In this document: piece by piece, positions 12,286-26,200 of the stretch
How positions within the stretch are numbered: position 1 is the first letter of the stretch
Layout: each line of letters begins with the position of its first letter
NCBI GenBank assembly: GCA_038025085.1
Contig: CM076141.1
Span: 23,250,501-23,314,500 of the forward strand
From: Tetragonia tetragonoides
Taxonomy: Eukaryota; Streptophyta; Magnoliopsida; Caryophyllales; Aizoaceae
Direction of reading: 5' to 3'
DNA length: 64,000 nucleotides
Notes under the pieces: generated by a model
Told to the model about the DNA's origin: nothing
Database searches by the model: none
The model's input: only the letters and a program-made list of their open reading frames with translations
Made by a program: the position numbers and the translations under genes

Positions 12286-14917
12286 TGCATTCATTTGAGT
12301 GTGAAACTACACCTAGGATGTTTAGAGTTACAAACAAGCTTCAACTCAAGCTTTTGAATGCATTTACGCGTTTTAAAAGCTCATACGAGTAGGGTGAAAG
12401 AGATTTGAGTTCTTTTGTGTTGTATAGTAAGAGAAAGCATCCAAAGACTTTGTTTGCATTCATTTGAGTGTGAAACTACACCTAGGAAGATTACAAGTAC
12501 AAACAAGCTTCAACTCAAGCTTTTGAATGTATTTACGCGTTTTAAAAGCTCATACGAGTAGGGTGAAAGAGATTTGAGTTCTTTTGTGTTGTATATTAAG
12601 AGAAAGCATCCAAATACTTTTTTTTCATTCATTTGTGTGTGAAACTATACCTAGGATGTTTACAGTTACAAACAAGCTTCAACTCAAGCTTTGAATGCAT
12701 TTACGCGTTTTAAAAGCTCATACGAGTAGGGTGAAAGAGATTTGAGTTCTTTTGTGTTGTATATTAAGAGAAAGCATCCAAATACTTTGTTTGCATTCAT
12801 TGGAGTGTGAAACTACACCTAGGATGTTTAGAGTTACAAACAAGCTTCAACTCAAGCTTTTGAATGCATTTACGCGTTTTAAAAGCTCATACGAGGAGGA
12901 TGAAAGAGATTTGAGTTCTTATGTGTTTTATATTAGAAAGCATCCGATTACTTTGTTTGCATTTATTTGAGTGCGAAATTACACCTCGGATGTTTACAAG
13001 TACAAACAAGTTTCAAGTCAAGCTTTTGAATTCATTTACGCGTTTTAACAGCTCTTACGACTAGGGTGATAAAAATTGAGTTCTTTTGTGTTGTATATTA
13101 AGAGAAAATATCCAAATACTTTGTTTGCATCCATTTGAGTGTGAAATAACACCAGGGTTGTTTACAAATACAAACAAGCTTCAACTCAAGCCTTTGAATA
13201 CATTTACGCGTTTTAAAAGCTCATACGAGGAGGGTGAAAGAGATTTGAGTTCTTTTGTATTGTATATTAAGAGAAAGCATCCAAATACTTTGTTTGCTTT
13301 TGAATTCATTTACGCGTTTTAACAACTCTTACGACTAGGGTGATAGAAATTGAGTTCTTTTGTGTTGTATATTAAGAGAAAATATCAAAATACTTTGTTT
13401 GCATTCATTTGAGTGTGAAATAACACCAGGGTTGTTTACAAGTACAAACAAGCTTCAACTCAAGCTTTTGAATGCATTTACGCGTTTTAAAAGCTCATAC
13501 GAGTAGGGTGAAAGAGATTTGATTTCTTTTGTGTTGTATATTAAGAGAAAGCATCCAAATTTTGGTTTGCATTCTTTTGAGTATGAAACTACACCAAGAA
13601 TGTGTTAAATTACAAACAAGCTTCAACTGAAGCTTTTGAATGCATTTACGCGTTTTAAAAGCTCATACGAGTAGGGTGAAAGAGATTTGAGTTCTTTTAT
13701 GTTGTATATTAAGAGAAAGCATCCAAATACTTTGTTTGCATTTATTTGAGTGTGAAACTACACCGAGGATGTTTACAGTTACAAATAAGCTTCAACTCAA
13801 GCTTTTGAATGCATTTACGCGTTTTAAAAGCTCATACGAGTAAGGTGAAAGAGATTTGAGTTTTCTTGTGATGTATAATAAGAGAAAGCATCCAAATACT
13901 TTGTTTGCATTCATTTGAGTGTGAAACTATACCTAGGATGTTTACAGTTACAAACAAGCTTCAACTCAAGCTTTTGAATGCATTTACGCGTTTTAAAAGC
14001 TCATACGAGTAGGGTGAAAGAGATTTGAGTTCTTTTGTGTTGTATATTAAGAGAAAGCATCCAAATACTTTGTTTCCATTCATTTAAGTGTGAAACTACA
14101 CCTAGGATGTTTACAAGTACAAACAAGCTTCAACTCAAGCTTTTGAATGTATATACGCGTTTTAAAAGCTCATACGAGTAGGGTGCAAGAGATTTGAGTT
14201 CTTTTGTGTTGTATAGTAAGAGAAAGCATCCAAATACTTTGTTTGCATTCATTTGAGTGTGAAACTACACCTAGGATGATTACAAGTACAAACAAGCTTC
14301 AACTCAAGCTTTTGAATGTATTTACGCGTTTTAAAAGCTCATACGAGTAGGGTGAAAGAGATTTGAGTTCTTTTGTGTTGTATATTAAGAGAAAGCATCC
14401 AAATACTTTTTTTTCATTCATTTGTGTGTGAAACTATACCTAGGATGTTTACAGTTACAAACAAGCTTCAACTCAAGCATTTGAATGCATTTACGCGTTT
14501 TAAAAGCTCATAAGACTAGGGTGAAAGAGATTTGAGTTCTTTTATGTTGTATATTAAAAGAAAGCATCCAAATACTTAGTTTGCATTCATTTGAGTGTGA
14601 AACTACACCGAGGATGTTTACAGTTACAAATAAGCTTCAACTCAAGCTTTTGAATGCATTTACGCGTTTTAAAAGCTCATACGAGTAAGGTGAAAGAGAT
14701 TTGAGTTTTTTTGTGATGTATAATATGAGAAAGCATCCAAATACTTTGTTTGCATTCATTTGAGTGTGAAACTATACCTAGGATGTTTACAGTTACAAAC
14801 AAGCTTCAACTCAAGCTTTTGAATGATTTTACGCGTTTTAAAAGCTCATACGAGTGGGGTGAAAGAGATTTGAGTTCTTTTGTGTTGTATATTAAGAGAA
14901 AGCATCCAAATACTTTG
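12286..14917. repeat. 2,634-bp tandem duplication, copy 2
   Basis: Directly adjoins copy 1 and ends near 14,917, where the next monomer switches from a GCATTCATTTGAG type to CCATTCATTTAAG. Differences seen by eye are few, for example CTATACGTAGG at ~11,800 against CTATACCTAGG at ~14,434, and GAGTAGGG at ~12,216 against GAGTGGGG at ~14,850. The pattern fits one recent unequal exchange. Confidence 0.83.
13255..13359 (+). repeat. Truncated monomer with 63-bp internal deletion (copy 3)
   Basis: Junction between 13,297 and 13,298, exactly 2,634 bp after copy 2. The following B box reads AACAACTCTTACGAC, one change from the AACAGCTCTTACGAC of the other two copies. Confidence 0.9.
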
Positions 14918-17900
14918 TTTCCATTCATTTAAGTGTGAAACTACACCTAGGATGTTTACAAGTACAAACAAGCTTCAACTCAAGCTTTTGAATGTATATA
15001 CGCGTTTTAAAAGCTCATACGAGTAGGGTGAAAGAGATTTGAGTTCTTTTGTGTTGTATAGTAAGAGAAAGCATCCAAATACTTTGTTTGCATTCATTTG
15101 AGTGTGAAACTACACCTAGGATGATTACAAGTACAAACAAGGTTCAACTCAAGCTTTTGAATGTATTTACGCGTTTTAAAAGCTCATACGAGTAGGGTGA
15201 AAGACATTTGAGTTCTTTTGTGTTGTATAGTAAGAGAAAGCATCCAAATACTTTGTTTGCATTCATTTGAGTGTGAAACTACACCTAGGATGATTACAAG
15301 TACAAACAAGCTTCAACTCAAGCTTTTGAATGTATTTACGCGTTTTAAAAGCTCATACGAGTAGGGTGAAAGACATTTGAGTTCTTTTGTGTTGTATATC
15401 AGGAGAAAGCATCCAAATACTTTGTTTGCATTCATTTGAGTGTGAAACTACACCTAGGATGTTTTGAGTTACAAACAAGTTTCAACTCAAGCTTTTGAAT
15501 GCATTTACGCGTTTTAAAAGCTCATACGAGGAGGGTGAAAGAGATTTGAGTTCTTTTGTGTTTTATATTAGAAAGCATCCGATTACTTTGTTTGCATTTA
15601 TTTGAGTGTGAAATTACACCTCGGATGTTTACAAGTACAAACAAGCTTCAACTCAAGCTTTTGAATTCAATTACGCGTTTTAACTGCTCTTACGACTAGG
15701 GTGATAGAAATTGAGTTCTTTTGTGTTGTATATTAAGAGGAAATATCCAAATACTTTGTTTGCATTCATTTGAGTGTGAAACTACACCGAGGATGTTTAC
15801 AGGTACAAATAAGCTTCAACTCAAGCTTTTGAATGCATTTACGCGTTTTAAAAGCTCATACGAGTAAGGTGAAAGAGATTTGAGTTTTTTTGTGATGTAT
15901 AATAAGAGAAAGCATCCAAATACTTTGTTTGGATTCATTTGAGTGTGAAACTATACCTAGGATGTTTACAGTTACAAACAAGCTTCAACTCAAGCTTTTG
16001 AATGCATTTACGCGTTTTAAAAGCTCATACGAGTAGGGTGAAAGAGATTTGAGTTCTTTTGTGTTGTATATTAAGAGAAAGCATCCAAATACTTTTTTTT
16101 CATTCATTTGTGTGTGAAACTATACCTAGGACGTTTACAGTTACAAACAAGCTTCAACTCAAGCATTTGAATGCATTTACGCGTTTTAAAAGCTCATAAG
16201 GGTAGGGTGAAAGAGATTTGAGTTCTTTTATGTTGTATATTAAGAGAAAGCATCCAAATACTTTGTTTGCATTCATTTGAGTGTGAAACTACACCGAGGA
16301 TGTTTACAGTTACAAATAAGCTTCAACTCAAGCTTTTGAATGCATTTACGCGTTTTAAAAGCTCATACGAGTAAGGTGAAAGAGATTTAAGTTTTTTTGT
16401 GATGTATAATAAGAGAAAGCATCCAAATACTTTGTTTGCATTCATTTGAGTGTGAAACTATACCTAGGATGTTTACAGTTACAAACAAGCTTCAACTCAA
16501 GCTTTTGAATGCATTTACGCGTTTTAAAAGCTCATACGAGTAGGGTGAAAGAGATTTGAGTTCTTTTGTGTTGTATACTAAGAGAAAGCATCCAAATACT
16601 TTGTTTCCATTCATTTAAGTGTGAAACTACACCTAGGATGTTTACAAGTACAAACAAGCTTCAACTCAAGCTTTTGAATGTATATACGCGTTTTAAAAGC
16701 TCATACGAGTAGGGTGAAAGAGATTTGAGTTCTTTTGTGTTGTATAGTAAGAGAAAGCATCGAAATACTTTGTTTGCATTCATTTGAGTGTGAAACTACA
16801 CCTAGGATGATTACAAGTACAAACAAGCTTCAACTCAAGCTTTTGAATGTATTTACGCGTTTTAAAAGCTCATACGAGTAGGGTGAAAGAGATTTAAGTT
16901 CTTTTGTGCTGTATATTAAGAGAAAGCATCCAAATACTTTTTTTTCATTCATTTGTGTGTGAAACTATACCTAGGATGTTTACAGTTACAAACAAGCTTC
17001 AACTCAAGCTTTTGAATGCATTTACGCGTTTTAAAAGCTCATACGAGTAGGGTGAAAGAGATTTGAGTTCTTTTGTGTTGTATATTAAGAGAAAGCATCC
17101 AAATACTTTGTTTGCATTCATTTGAGTGTGAAACTACACCTAGGATGTTTAGAGTTACAAACAAGCTTCAACTCAAGCTTTTGAATGCATTTACGCGTTT
17201 TAAAAGCTCATACGAGGAGGGTGAAAGAGATTTGAGTTCTTTTGTGTTTTATATTAGAAAGCATCCGATTACTTTGTTTGCATTTATTTGAGTGTGAAAT
17301 TACACCTTGGATGTTTACAAGTACAAACAAGTTTCAAGTCAAGCTTTTGAATTCATTTACGCGTTTTAACAGCTCTTACGACTAGGGTGATAGAAATTGA
17401 GTTCTTTTGTGTTGTATATTAAGAGAAAATATCCAAATACTTTGTTTGCATCCATTTGAGTGTGAAATAACACCAGGGTTGTTTACAAGTACAAACAAGC
17501 TTCAACTCAAGCCTTTGAATGCATTCAGGCGTTTTAAAAGCTCATACGAGGAGGGTGAAAGAGATTTGAGTTCTTTTGTATTGTATATTAAGAGAAAGCA
17601 TCCAAATACTTTGTTTGCATTCATTTGAGTGTGACATTACACCTAGGATGTTTACAGTTACAAACAAGCTTCAACTCATGCTTTTGAATTCATTTACGCG
17701 TTTTAACAGCTCTTACGACTAGGGTGATAGAAATTGAGTTCTTTTGTGTTGTATATTAAGAGAAAATATCCAAATACTTTGTTTGCATTCATTTGAGTGT
17801 GAAAGAACACCAGGGTTGTTTACAAGTACAAACAAGCTTCAACTCAAGCTTTTGAATGCATTTACGCTTTTTAAAAGCTCATACGAGTTGGGTGAAAGAG

Positions 17901-17954
17901 ATTTGATTTCTTTTGTGTTGTATATTAAGAGAAAGCATCCAAATACTTTGTTTG
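14918..17954. repeat. Mosaic of left-domain monomers
   Basis: About 18 monomers. 15,120-15,460 holds a local one-monomer duplication: two neighbouring units share GATGATTAC and the rare GAAAGACATTTGAG. From ~15,520 to ~16,560 the order matches ~8,400-~9,440 (offset about 7,123), including AAGAGGAAAT, AGGACGTTTAC and CATAAGGG for CATAAGAG. At ~16,600 it switches to the CCATTCATTTAAG/TAGTAAG series. From 17,073 to ~17,730 it resembles 6,916-~7,570, with the variant GCATTCAGGCG at ~17,521. Confidence 0.75.
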
Positions 17955-19304
17955 CATTCATTTGTGTGTGAAACTATACCTAGGATGTTTACAGTTACAA
18001 ACAAGCTTCAACTCAAGCAATTGAATGCATTTACGCGTTTTAAAAGCTCATACGAGTACGGTGAAAGAGATTTGAGTTCTTTTATGTTGTATATTAAGAG
18101 AAAGCATCCAAATACTTTGTTTGCATTCATTTGAGTGTGAAACTACACCGAGGATGTTTACAGTTACAAATAAGCTTCAACTCAAGCTTTTGAATGCATT
18201 TACGCGTTTTAAAAGCTCATACGAGTAAGGTGAAAGAGATTTGAGTTTTTTTGTGATGTATAATAATAGAAAGCATCCAAATACTTTGTTTGCATTCATT
18301 TAAGTGTGAAACTATACCTAGGATGTTTACAGTTACAAACAAGCTTCAACTCAAGCTTTTGAATGCATTTACGCGTTTTAAAAGCTCATACGAGTAGGGT
18401 GAAAGAGATTTGAGTTCTTTTGTGTTGTATATTAAGAGAAAGCATCCAAATACTTTGTTTCCATTCATTTAAGTGTGAAACTACACCTAGGATGTTTACA
18501 AGTACAAACAAGTTTCAAGTCAAGCTTTTGAATTCATTTACGCGTTTTAACAGCTCTTACGACTAGGGTGATAGAAATTGAGTTCTTTTGTGTTGTATAT
18601 TAAGAGGAAATATCCAAATACTTTGTTTGCATTCATTTGAGTGTGAAATAACACCAGGGTTGTTTACAAGTACAAACAAGCTTCAACTCAAGCTTTTGAA
18701 TGCATTTACGCGTTTTAAAAGCTCATACGAGGAGGGTGAAAGAGATTTGAGTTCTTTTGTGTTGTATATTAAGAGAAAGCATCCAAATACTTTGTTTGCA
18801 TTCATTTGAGTGTGAAACTACACCTAGGATGTTTACAGTTACAAACAAGCTTCAACTCATGCTTTTGAATTCATTTACGCGTTTTAACAGCTCTTACGAC
18901 TAGGGTGATAGAAATTGAGTTCTTTTGTGTTGTATATTAAGACAAAATATCCAAATACTTTGTTTGCATTCATTTGTGTGTGAAACTACACCTAGGATGT
19001 TTACAAGTACAAACAAGCTTCAACTCAAGCTTTTGAATGTATTTACGCGTTTTAACAGCTCTTACGACTAGGGTGATGGAAATTGAGTTCTTTTGTGTTG
19101 TATATTAATAGAAAGCATCCAAATACTTTGTTTGCATTCATTTCAGTGTGAAACTACACCTAGGATGTTTACATTTACAAACAAGCTTCAACTCAAGCTT
19201 TTTAATGCATTTACGCGTTTTAAAAGCTCATACGAGTAGGGTGAAAGAGATTTGAGTTCTTTTGTGTTGTATATTAAGAGGAAGCATCCAAATACTTTTT
19301 TTTC
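17955..19304. repeat. 1,350-bp 8-mer HOR, copy 1
   Basis: P monomers at 18,588 and 19,938 are 1,350 bp apart, and flanking classes repeat in register: AAGCAATTG at ~18,015 and ~19,367, CCGAGG at ~18,149 and ~19,498, and an altered TGTGATGTATAATAATAG at ~18,250 against GTGATGTGTAAAAATAG at ~19,602. The block joins left-domain classes (TGTGATG, CCATTCATTTAAG) with right-domain P, G, Q and R classes, so it is a hybrid unit. Confidence 0.75.
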
Positions 19305-20180
19305 ATTCATTTGTGTGTGAAACTATACCTAGGATGTTTACAGTTACAAACAAGCTTCAACTCAAGCAATTGAATGCATTTACGCGTTTTAAAAGCTCAT
19401 ACGAGTAGGGTGAAAGAGATTTGAGTTCTTTTATGTTGTATATTAAGAGAAAGCATCCAAATACTTTGTTTGCATTCATTTGAGTGTGAAACTACACCGA
19501 GGATGTTTACAGTTACAAATAAGCTTCAACTCAAGCTTTTGAATGCATTTACGCGTTTTAAAAGCTCATACGAGTAAGGTGAAAGAGATTTGAGTTTTTT
19601 TTGTGATGTGTAAAAATAGAAAGCATCCAAATACTTTGTTTGCATTCATTTGAGTGTGAAACTATACCTAGGATGTTTACAGTTACAAACAAGCTTCAAC
19701 TCAAGCTTTTGAATGCATTTACGCGTTTTAAAAGCTCATACGAGTAGGGTGAAAGTGATTTGAGTTCTCTTGTGTTGTATATTAAGAGAAAGCATCCAAA
19801 TACTTTGTTTCCATTCATTTAAGTGTGAAACTACACCTAGGATGTTTACAAGTACAAACAAGTTTCAAGTCAAGCTTTTGAATTCATTTACGCGTTTTAA
19901 CAGCTCTTACGACTAGGGTGATAGAAATTGAGTTCTTTTGTGTTGTATATTAAGAGGAAATATCCAAATACTTTGTTTGCATTCATTTGAGTGTGAAATA
20001 ACACCAGGGTTGTTTAGAAGTACAAACAAGCTTCAACTCAAGCTTTTGAATGCATTTACGCGTTTTAAAAGCTCATACGAGGAGGGTGAAAGAGATTTGA
20101 GTTCTTTTGTGTTGTATATTAAGAGAAAGCATCCAAATACTTTGTTTGCATTCATTTGAGTATGAAACTACACCTAGGAT
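19305..20180. repeat. 1,350-bp 8-mer HOR, partial copy 2
   Basis: Repeats the first five or so monomers of the preceding 8-mer and then diverges near 20,180, where TTTACAAGTAC replaces TTTACAGTTAC. A one-base T insertion near 19,594 lengthens one unit. The last 240 bases also belong to the 19-mer block that follows. Confidence 0.7.
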
Positions 20181-23139
20181 GTTTACAAGTACAAACAAGC
20201 TTCAACTCAAGCTTTTGAATGTATTTACGCGTTTTAAAAGCTCATACGAGTAGGGTGAAAAAGATTTGAGTTCTTTTGTGTTGTATATTCAGAGAAGCAT
20301 ACAAATACTTTGTTTCCATTCATTTAGGTGTGAAACTACACCTAGGATGTTTACAAGTACAAACAAGCTTCAACTCAAGCTTTTGAATGTATTTACGCGT
20401 TTTAAAAGCTCATACGAGTAGGGTGAAAGAGATTTGAGTTCTTTTGTGTTGTATATTAAGAGAAAGCATCCAAATACTTTGTTTGCATTCATTTGAGTGT
20501 GAAACTACACCGAGGATGTTTACAGTTACAAACAAGCTTCAACTCAAGCTTTTGAATGTATTTACGCGTTTTAAAAGCTCATACGAGTAGGGTGAAAGAG
20601 ATTTGAGTTCTTTTGTGTTGTATATTAAGAGAAAGCATCCAAATACTTTGTTTGCATTCATTTGAGTGTGAAACTACACCGAGGATGTTTACAGTTACAA
20701 ACAAGCTTCAACTCAAGCTTTTGAATGCATTTACGCGTTTTAAAAGCTCATACGAGTAAGGTGAAAGAGATTTGAGTTCTTTTGTGTTGTATATTAAGAG
20801 AAAGCATCCAAATACTTTGTTTGCATTTATTTGAGTGTGAAACTACACCTAGGATGATTACAAGTAGAAACAAGCTTCAACTCAAGCTTTTGAATGCATT
20901 TACGCGTTCTAAAAGCTCATACGAGTAGGGTGAAAGAGATTTGAGATCTTTTGTGTTGTATATTAAGAGAAAGCATCCAAATACTTTGTTTGCATTTATT
21001 TGAGTGTGAAACTACACCTAGAATGTTTAAAAGTACAAACAAGCTTCAACTCAAGCTTTTGAATGAATTTACGCGTTTTAACAGCTCTTACGACTAGGGT
21101 GATAGAAATTGAGTTCTTTTGTGTTGTATATTAAGACAAAATATCCAAATACTTTGTTTGCATTCATTTGTGTGTGAAACTACACCTAGGATGTTTACAA
21201 GTACAAACAAGCTTCAACTCAAGCTTTTCAATGTATTTACGCGTTTTAACAGCTCTTACGACTAGGGTGATGGAAATTGAGTTCTTTTGTGTTGTATATT
21301 AATAGAAAGCATCCAAATACTTTGTTTGCATTCATTTCAGTGTGAAACTACACCTAGGATGTTTACAATTACAAACAAGCTTCAACTCAAGCTTTTTAAT
21401 GCATTTACGCGTTTTAAAAGCTCATACGAGTAGGGTGAAAGAGATTTGAGTTCTTTTGTGTTGTATATTAAGAGAAAGCATCCAAATACTTTGTTTGCAT
21501 TCATTTGAGCGTGAAACTACACCTAGGATGTTTACAGTTACAAACAAGCTTCAACTCAAGCTTTTGAATTCATTTACGCGTTTTAACAGCTCTTACGACT
21601 AGGGTGATAGAAATTGAGTTCTTTTGTGTTGTATATTAAGAGAAAAAATCCAAATACTTTGTTTGCATTAATTTGAGTGTGAAATAACACCAGGGTTGTT
21701 TACAAGTACAAACAAGCTTCAACTCAAGCTTTTGAATGCATTTACGCGTTTTAAAAGCTCATACGAGTAGGGTGAAAGAGATTTGATTTCTTTTGTGTTG
21801 TATATTAAGAGAAAGCACCCAAAGTTTTGTTTGCATTCTTTTGAGTATGAAACTACACCTTGGATGTTTACAAGTACAAACAAGCTTCAACTCAAGCTTT
21901 TGAATGTATTTACGCGTTTTAAAAGCTCATACGAGTAGGGTGAAAGAGATTTGAGTTCTTTTGTGTTGTGTATTCAGAGAAGCATCCAAATACTTTGTTT
22001 CCATTCATTTAAGTGTGAAACTACACCTAGGATGTTTACAAGTACAAACAAGCTTCAACTCAAGCTTTTGAATGTATTTACGCGTTTTAAAAGCTCATGC
22101 GAGTAGGGTGAAAGAGATTTGAGTTCTTTTGTGTTGTATATTAAGAGAAAGCATCCAAATACTTTGTTTGCATTCATTTGAGTGTGAAACTACACCGAGG
22201 ATGTTTACCGTTACAAACAAGCTTCAACTCAAGCTTTTGAATGCATTTACGCGTTTTAAAAGCTCATACGAGTAAGGTGAAAGAGATTTGAGTTCTTTTG
22301 TGTTGTATAAAAAGAGAAAGCATCCAAATACTTTGTTTGCATTCATTTGAGTGTGAAACTATACCTAGGATGTTGACAGTTACAAACTTGCTTCAACTCA
22401 AGCTCTTGAATGCATTTACGCGTTTTAAAAGCTCATACGAGTAGGGTGAAAGAGATTTGAGTTCTTTTGTGTTGTATATTAAGAGAAAGCATCCAAATAC
22501 TTTGTTTTCATTCATTTAAGTGTGAAACTACACCTAGGATGTTTACAAGTACAAACAAGCTTCAACTCAAGCTTTTGAATGTATTTACGCGTTTTAAAAG
22601 CTCATACGAGTAGGGTGAAAGAGATTTGAGTTCTTTTGTGTTGTATAGTAAGAGAAAGCATCCAAATACTTTGTTTGCATTCATTTGAGTGTGAAACTAC
22701 ACCTAGGATGATTACAAGTAGAAACAAGCTTCAACTCAAGCTTTTGAATGTATTTACACGTTTTAAAAGCTCATACGAGTAGGGTGAAAGAGATTTGAGT
22801 TCTTTTGTGTTGTATATTAAGAGAAAGCATCCAAATACTTTGTTTTGCATTCATTTGAGTGTGAAACTACACCTAGGATGTTTAGAGTTACAAACAAGCT
22901 TCAACTCAAGCTTTTGAATGCATTTAAGCGTTTTAAAAGCTCATACGAGGAGGGTGAAAGAGATTTGAGTTCTTTTGTGTTTTATATTAGAAAGCATCCG
23001 ATTACTTTGTTTGCATTTATTTGAGTGTGAAATTACACCTTGGATGTTTACAAGTACAAACAAGCTTCAAGTCAAGCTTTTGAATGAATTTACGCGTTTT
23101 AACAGCTCTTACGACTAGGGTGATAGAAATTGAGTTCTT
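19938..23139. repeat. 3,202-bp 19-mer HOR, copy 1
   Basis: P monomers at 19,938 and 23,140 are 3,202 bp apart (19 monomers). Rare markers repeat at the same offset: GTGAAAAAGATTTG then TTCAGAGAAGC (~20,255-20,300 and ~23,457-23,500), two consecutive CCGAGG monomers, GATGATTACAAGTAGAAAC (~20,853 and ~24,055) and ACGCGTTCTAAAAG (~20,904 and ~24,106). Its second half (21,000-22,900) holds Q, R, S, P and V classes in the order later used by the 18-mer HOR. Confidence 0.78.
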
Positions 23140-24143
23140 TTGTGTTGTATATTAAGAGGAAATATCCAAATACTTTGTTTGCATTCATTTGAGTGTGAAA
23201 TAACACCAGGGTTGTTTACAAGTACAAACAAGCTTCAACTCAAGCTTTTGAATGCATTTACGCGTTTTAAAAGCTCATACGAGGAGGGTGAAAGAGATTT
23301 GAGTTCTTTTGTGTTGTATATTAAGAGAAAGCATCCAAATACTTTGTTTGCATTCATTTGAGTGTGAAACTACACCTAGGATGTTTACAAGTACAAACAA
23401 GCTTCAACTAAAGCTTTTGAATGTATTTACGCGTTTTAAAAGCTCATACGAGTAGGGTGAAAAAGATTTGAGTTCTTTTGTGTTGTATATTCAGAGAAGC
23501 ATCCAAATACTTTGTTTCCATTCATTTAGGTGTGAAACTACACCTAGGATGTTTACAAGTACAAACAAGCTTCAACTCAAGCTTTTGAATGTATTTACGC
23601 GTTTTAAAAGCTCATACGAGTAGGGTGAAAGAGATTTGAGTTCTTTTGTGTTGTATATTAAGAGAAAGCATCCAAATACTTTGTTTGCATTCATTTGAGT
23701 GTGAAACTACACCGAGGATGTTTACAGTTACAAACAAGCTTCAACTCAAGCTTTTGAATGTATTTACGCGTTTTAAAAGCTCATACGAGTAGGGTGAAAG
23801 AGATTTGAGTTCTTTTGTGTTGTATATTAAGAGAAAGCATCCAAATACTTTGTTTGCATTCATTTGAGTGTGAAACTACACCGAGGATGTTTACAGTTAC
23901 AAACAAGCTTCAACTCAAGCTTTTGAATGCATTTACGCGTTTTAAAAGCTCATACGAGTAAGGTGAAAGAGATTTGAGTTCTTTTGTGTTGTATATTAAG
24001 AGAAAGCATCCAAATACTTTGTTTGCATTCATTTGAGTGTGAAACTACACCTAGGATGATTACAAGTAGAAACAAGCTTCAACTCAAGCTTTTGAATGCA
24101 TTTACGCGTTCTAAAAGCTCATACGAGTAGGGTGAAAGAGATT
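23140..24143. repeat. 3,202-bp 19-mer HOR, partial copy 2
   Basis: Six monomers follow copy 1 closely and then break near 24,143: copy 1 continues with GAGATCTTTTG, while this copy switches to GAGTTCTTTTGTGTTTTATATTAG. That sequence equals the one at ~22,970, so the break also makes a 1,168-bp (7-monomer) repeat joining ~22,970 to ~24,138. Confidence 0.72.
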
Positions 24144-24144
24144 T

Positions 24145-25835
24145 GAGTTCTTTTGTGTTTTATATTAGAAAGCATCCGATTACTTTGTTTGCATTTATTT
24201 GAGTGTGAAATTACACCTTGGATGTTTACAAGTACAAACAAGCTTCAAGTCAAGCTTTTGAATGAATTTACGCGTTTTAACAGCTCTTACGACTAGGGTG
24301 ATAGAAATTGAGTTCTTTTGTGTTGTATATTAAGAGAAAAATCCAAATACTTTGTTTGCATTCATTTGAGTGTGAAATAACACCAGGGTCTTTTACAAGT
24401 ACAAACAAGCTTCAACTCAAGCTTTTGAATGCATTTACGCGTTTTAAAAGCTCATCCGAGGAGGGTGAAAGAGATTTGAGTTCTTTTGTGTTGTATATTA
24501 AGAGAAAGCATCCAAATACTTTGTTTGCATTCATTTGAGTGTGAAACTACACCTAGGATGTTTAGAGTTACAAACAAGCTTCAACTCAAGCTGTTGAATG
24601 CATTTACGCGTTTTAAAAGCTCACACGAGGAGGGTGAAAGAGATTTGAGTTCTTTTGTGTTGTATATTAAGGGAAAGCATCCAAATACTTTTTTTGCATT
24701 CATTTGAGTGTGAAACTACACCTAGGATGTTTAGAGTTACAAACAAGCTTCAACTCAAGCTTTTGAATGCATTTACGCGTTTTAAAAGCTCATACGAGTA
24801 GGGTGAAAGAGATTTGAGTTGTTTTGTGTTGAATATTAAGAGAAAGCATCCAAATACTTTGTTTGCATTCATTTGAGTGTGAAACTATACCTAGGAAGTT
24901 TACAGTTACAAACAAGCTTCAACACAAGCTTTTGAATGCATTTACGCGTTTTAAAAGCTCATACGAGTAGGGTGAAAGAGATTTGAGTTCTTTTGTGTTG
25001 TATATTAAGAAAAAGCATCCAAATTCTTTGTTTCCATTCATTTAAGTGTGAAACTACACCTAGGATGTTTACAAGTACAAACAAGCTTCAACTCAAGCTG
25101 TTGAATGTATTTACGCATTTTAAAAGCTCATACGAGTAGGGTGAAAGAGATTTGAGTTCTTTTGGGTTATATAGTAAGAGAAAGCATCCAAATACTTTGT
25201 TTGCATTCATTTAAGTGTGAAACTACACCTAGGATGTTTACAAGTACAAACAAGCTTCAACTCAAGCTTTTGAATGAATTTACGCGTTTTAAAAGCTCTT
25301 ACGACTAGAGTGATAGAAATTGAGTTCTTTTGTGTTTTATATTAAGAGAAAATATCCAAATACTTTGTTTGCATTCAATTGAGTGTGAAATAACACCAGG
25401 GTTGTTTACAAGTACAAACAAGCTTCAACTCAAGCTTTTGAATGCATTTACGCGTTTTAAAAGCTCATTCGAGTAGGGTGAAAGAGATTTGATTTCTTTT
25501 GTGTTGTATATTAAGAGTAAGCACCCAAATGTTTTGTTTGCATTCTTTTGAGTATGAAACTACACCAAGAATGTGGTAAATTACAAACAAGCTTCAACTC
25601 AAGCTTTTGAATGCATTTACGCGTTTTAAAAGCTCATACGAGTAGGGTGAAAGAGAGTTGAGTTGTTTTGTGTTGTATATTAAGAGAAGGCATCCAAATA
25701 CTTTGTTTGCATTCATTTGAGTGTGAAACTACACCTAGGATGTTTAGAGTTACAAACAAGCTTCAACTCAAGCTTTTGAATGCATTTACGCGTTTTAAAA
25801 GCTCATACGAGGAGGGTGAAAGAGATTTCAGTTCT
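24145..25835. repeat. 10-monomer block, first of three dispersed copies
   Basis: Collinear with 35,259-36,950 (offset 11,114, then 11,115 after a 1-bp deletion in the 24,318 monomer) and with 62,885-64,000. Shared markers: GTTTTATATTAG with CCGATTAC, CATCCGAGGAGGG, CTCACACGAG, GTTGAATATTAAG, AGGAAGTTTAC, CAACACAAGC, AAATTCTTTG and GGGTTATATAGTAAG. Confidence 0.82.
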
Positions 25836-26200
25836 TTTGTGATGTATATTGGAAAGCATCCAATTACTTTGTTTGCATTTATTTGAGTGTGAAACTACAC
25901 CTAGGATGTTTACAAGTACAAACAAGCTTCAACTCAAGCTTTTGAATGCATTTACGCGTTTTAAAAGCTCATACGAGTAGGGTGAAAGAGATTTGAGTTC
26001 TTTTGGGTTGTATAGTAAGAAAAAGCATCCAAATACTTTGTTTGCATACATTTGAGTGTGAAACTACACCTAGAATGTTTACAAGTACAAACAAGCTTCA
26101 ACTCTAGCTTTTGAATGTATTTACGCGTTTTAAAAGCTCATACGAGTAGGGAGAAAGAGATTTGACTTCTTTTGTGTTGTATATTAAGAGCAAGCATCCA
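24950..26200. repeat. ~1.25-kb block also found at 30,680-31,930
   Basis: Anchors AAATTCTTTG (25,021 and 30,751) and the GAGTTGTTTTGTG monomer (25,668 and 31,398) give an offset of 5,730 bp (34 monomers). It overlaps both the 10-monomer block and the 3.4-kb block, so its copies end at different points in each. Confidence 0.75.
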
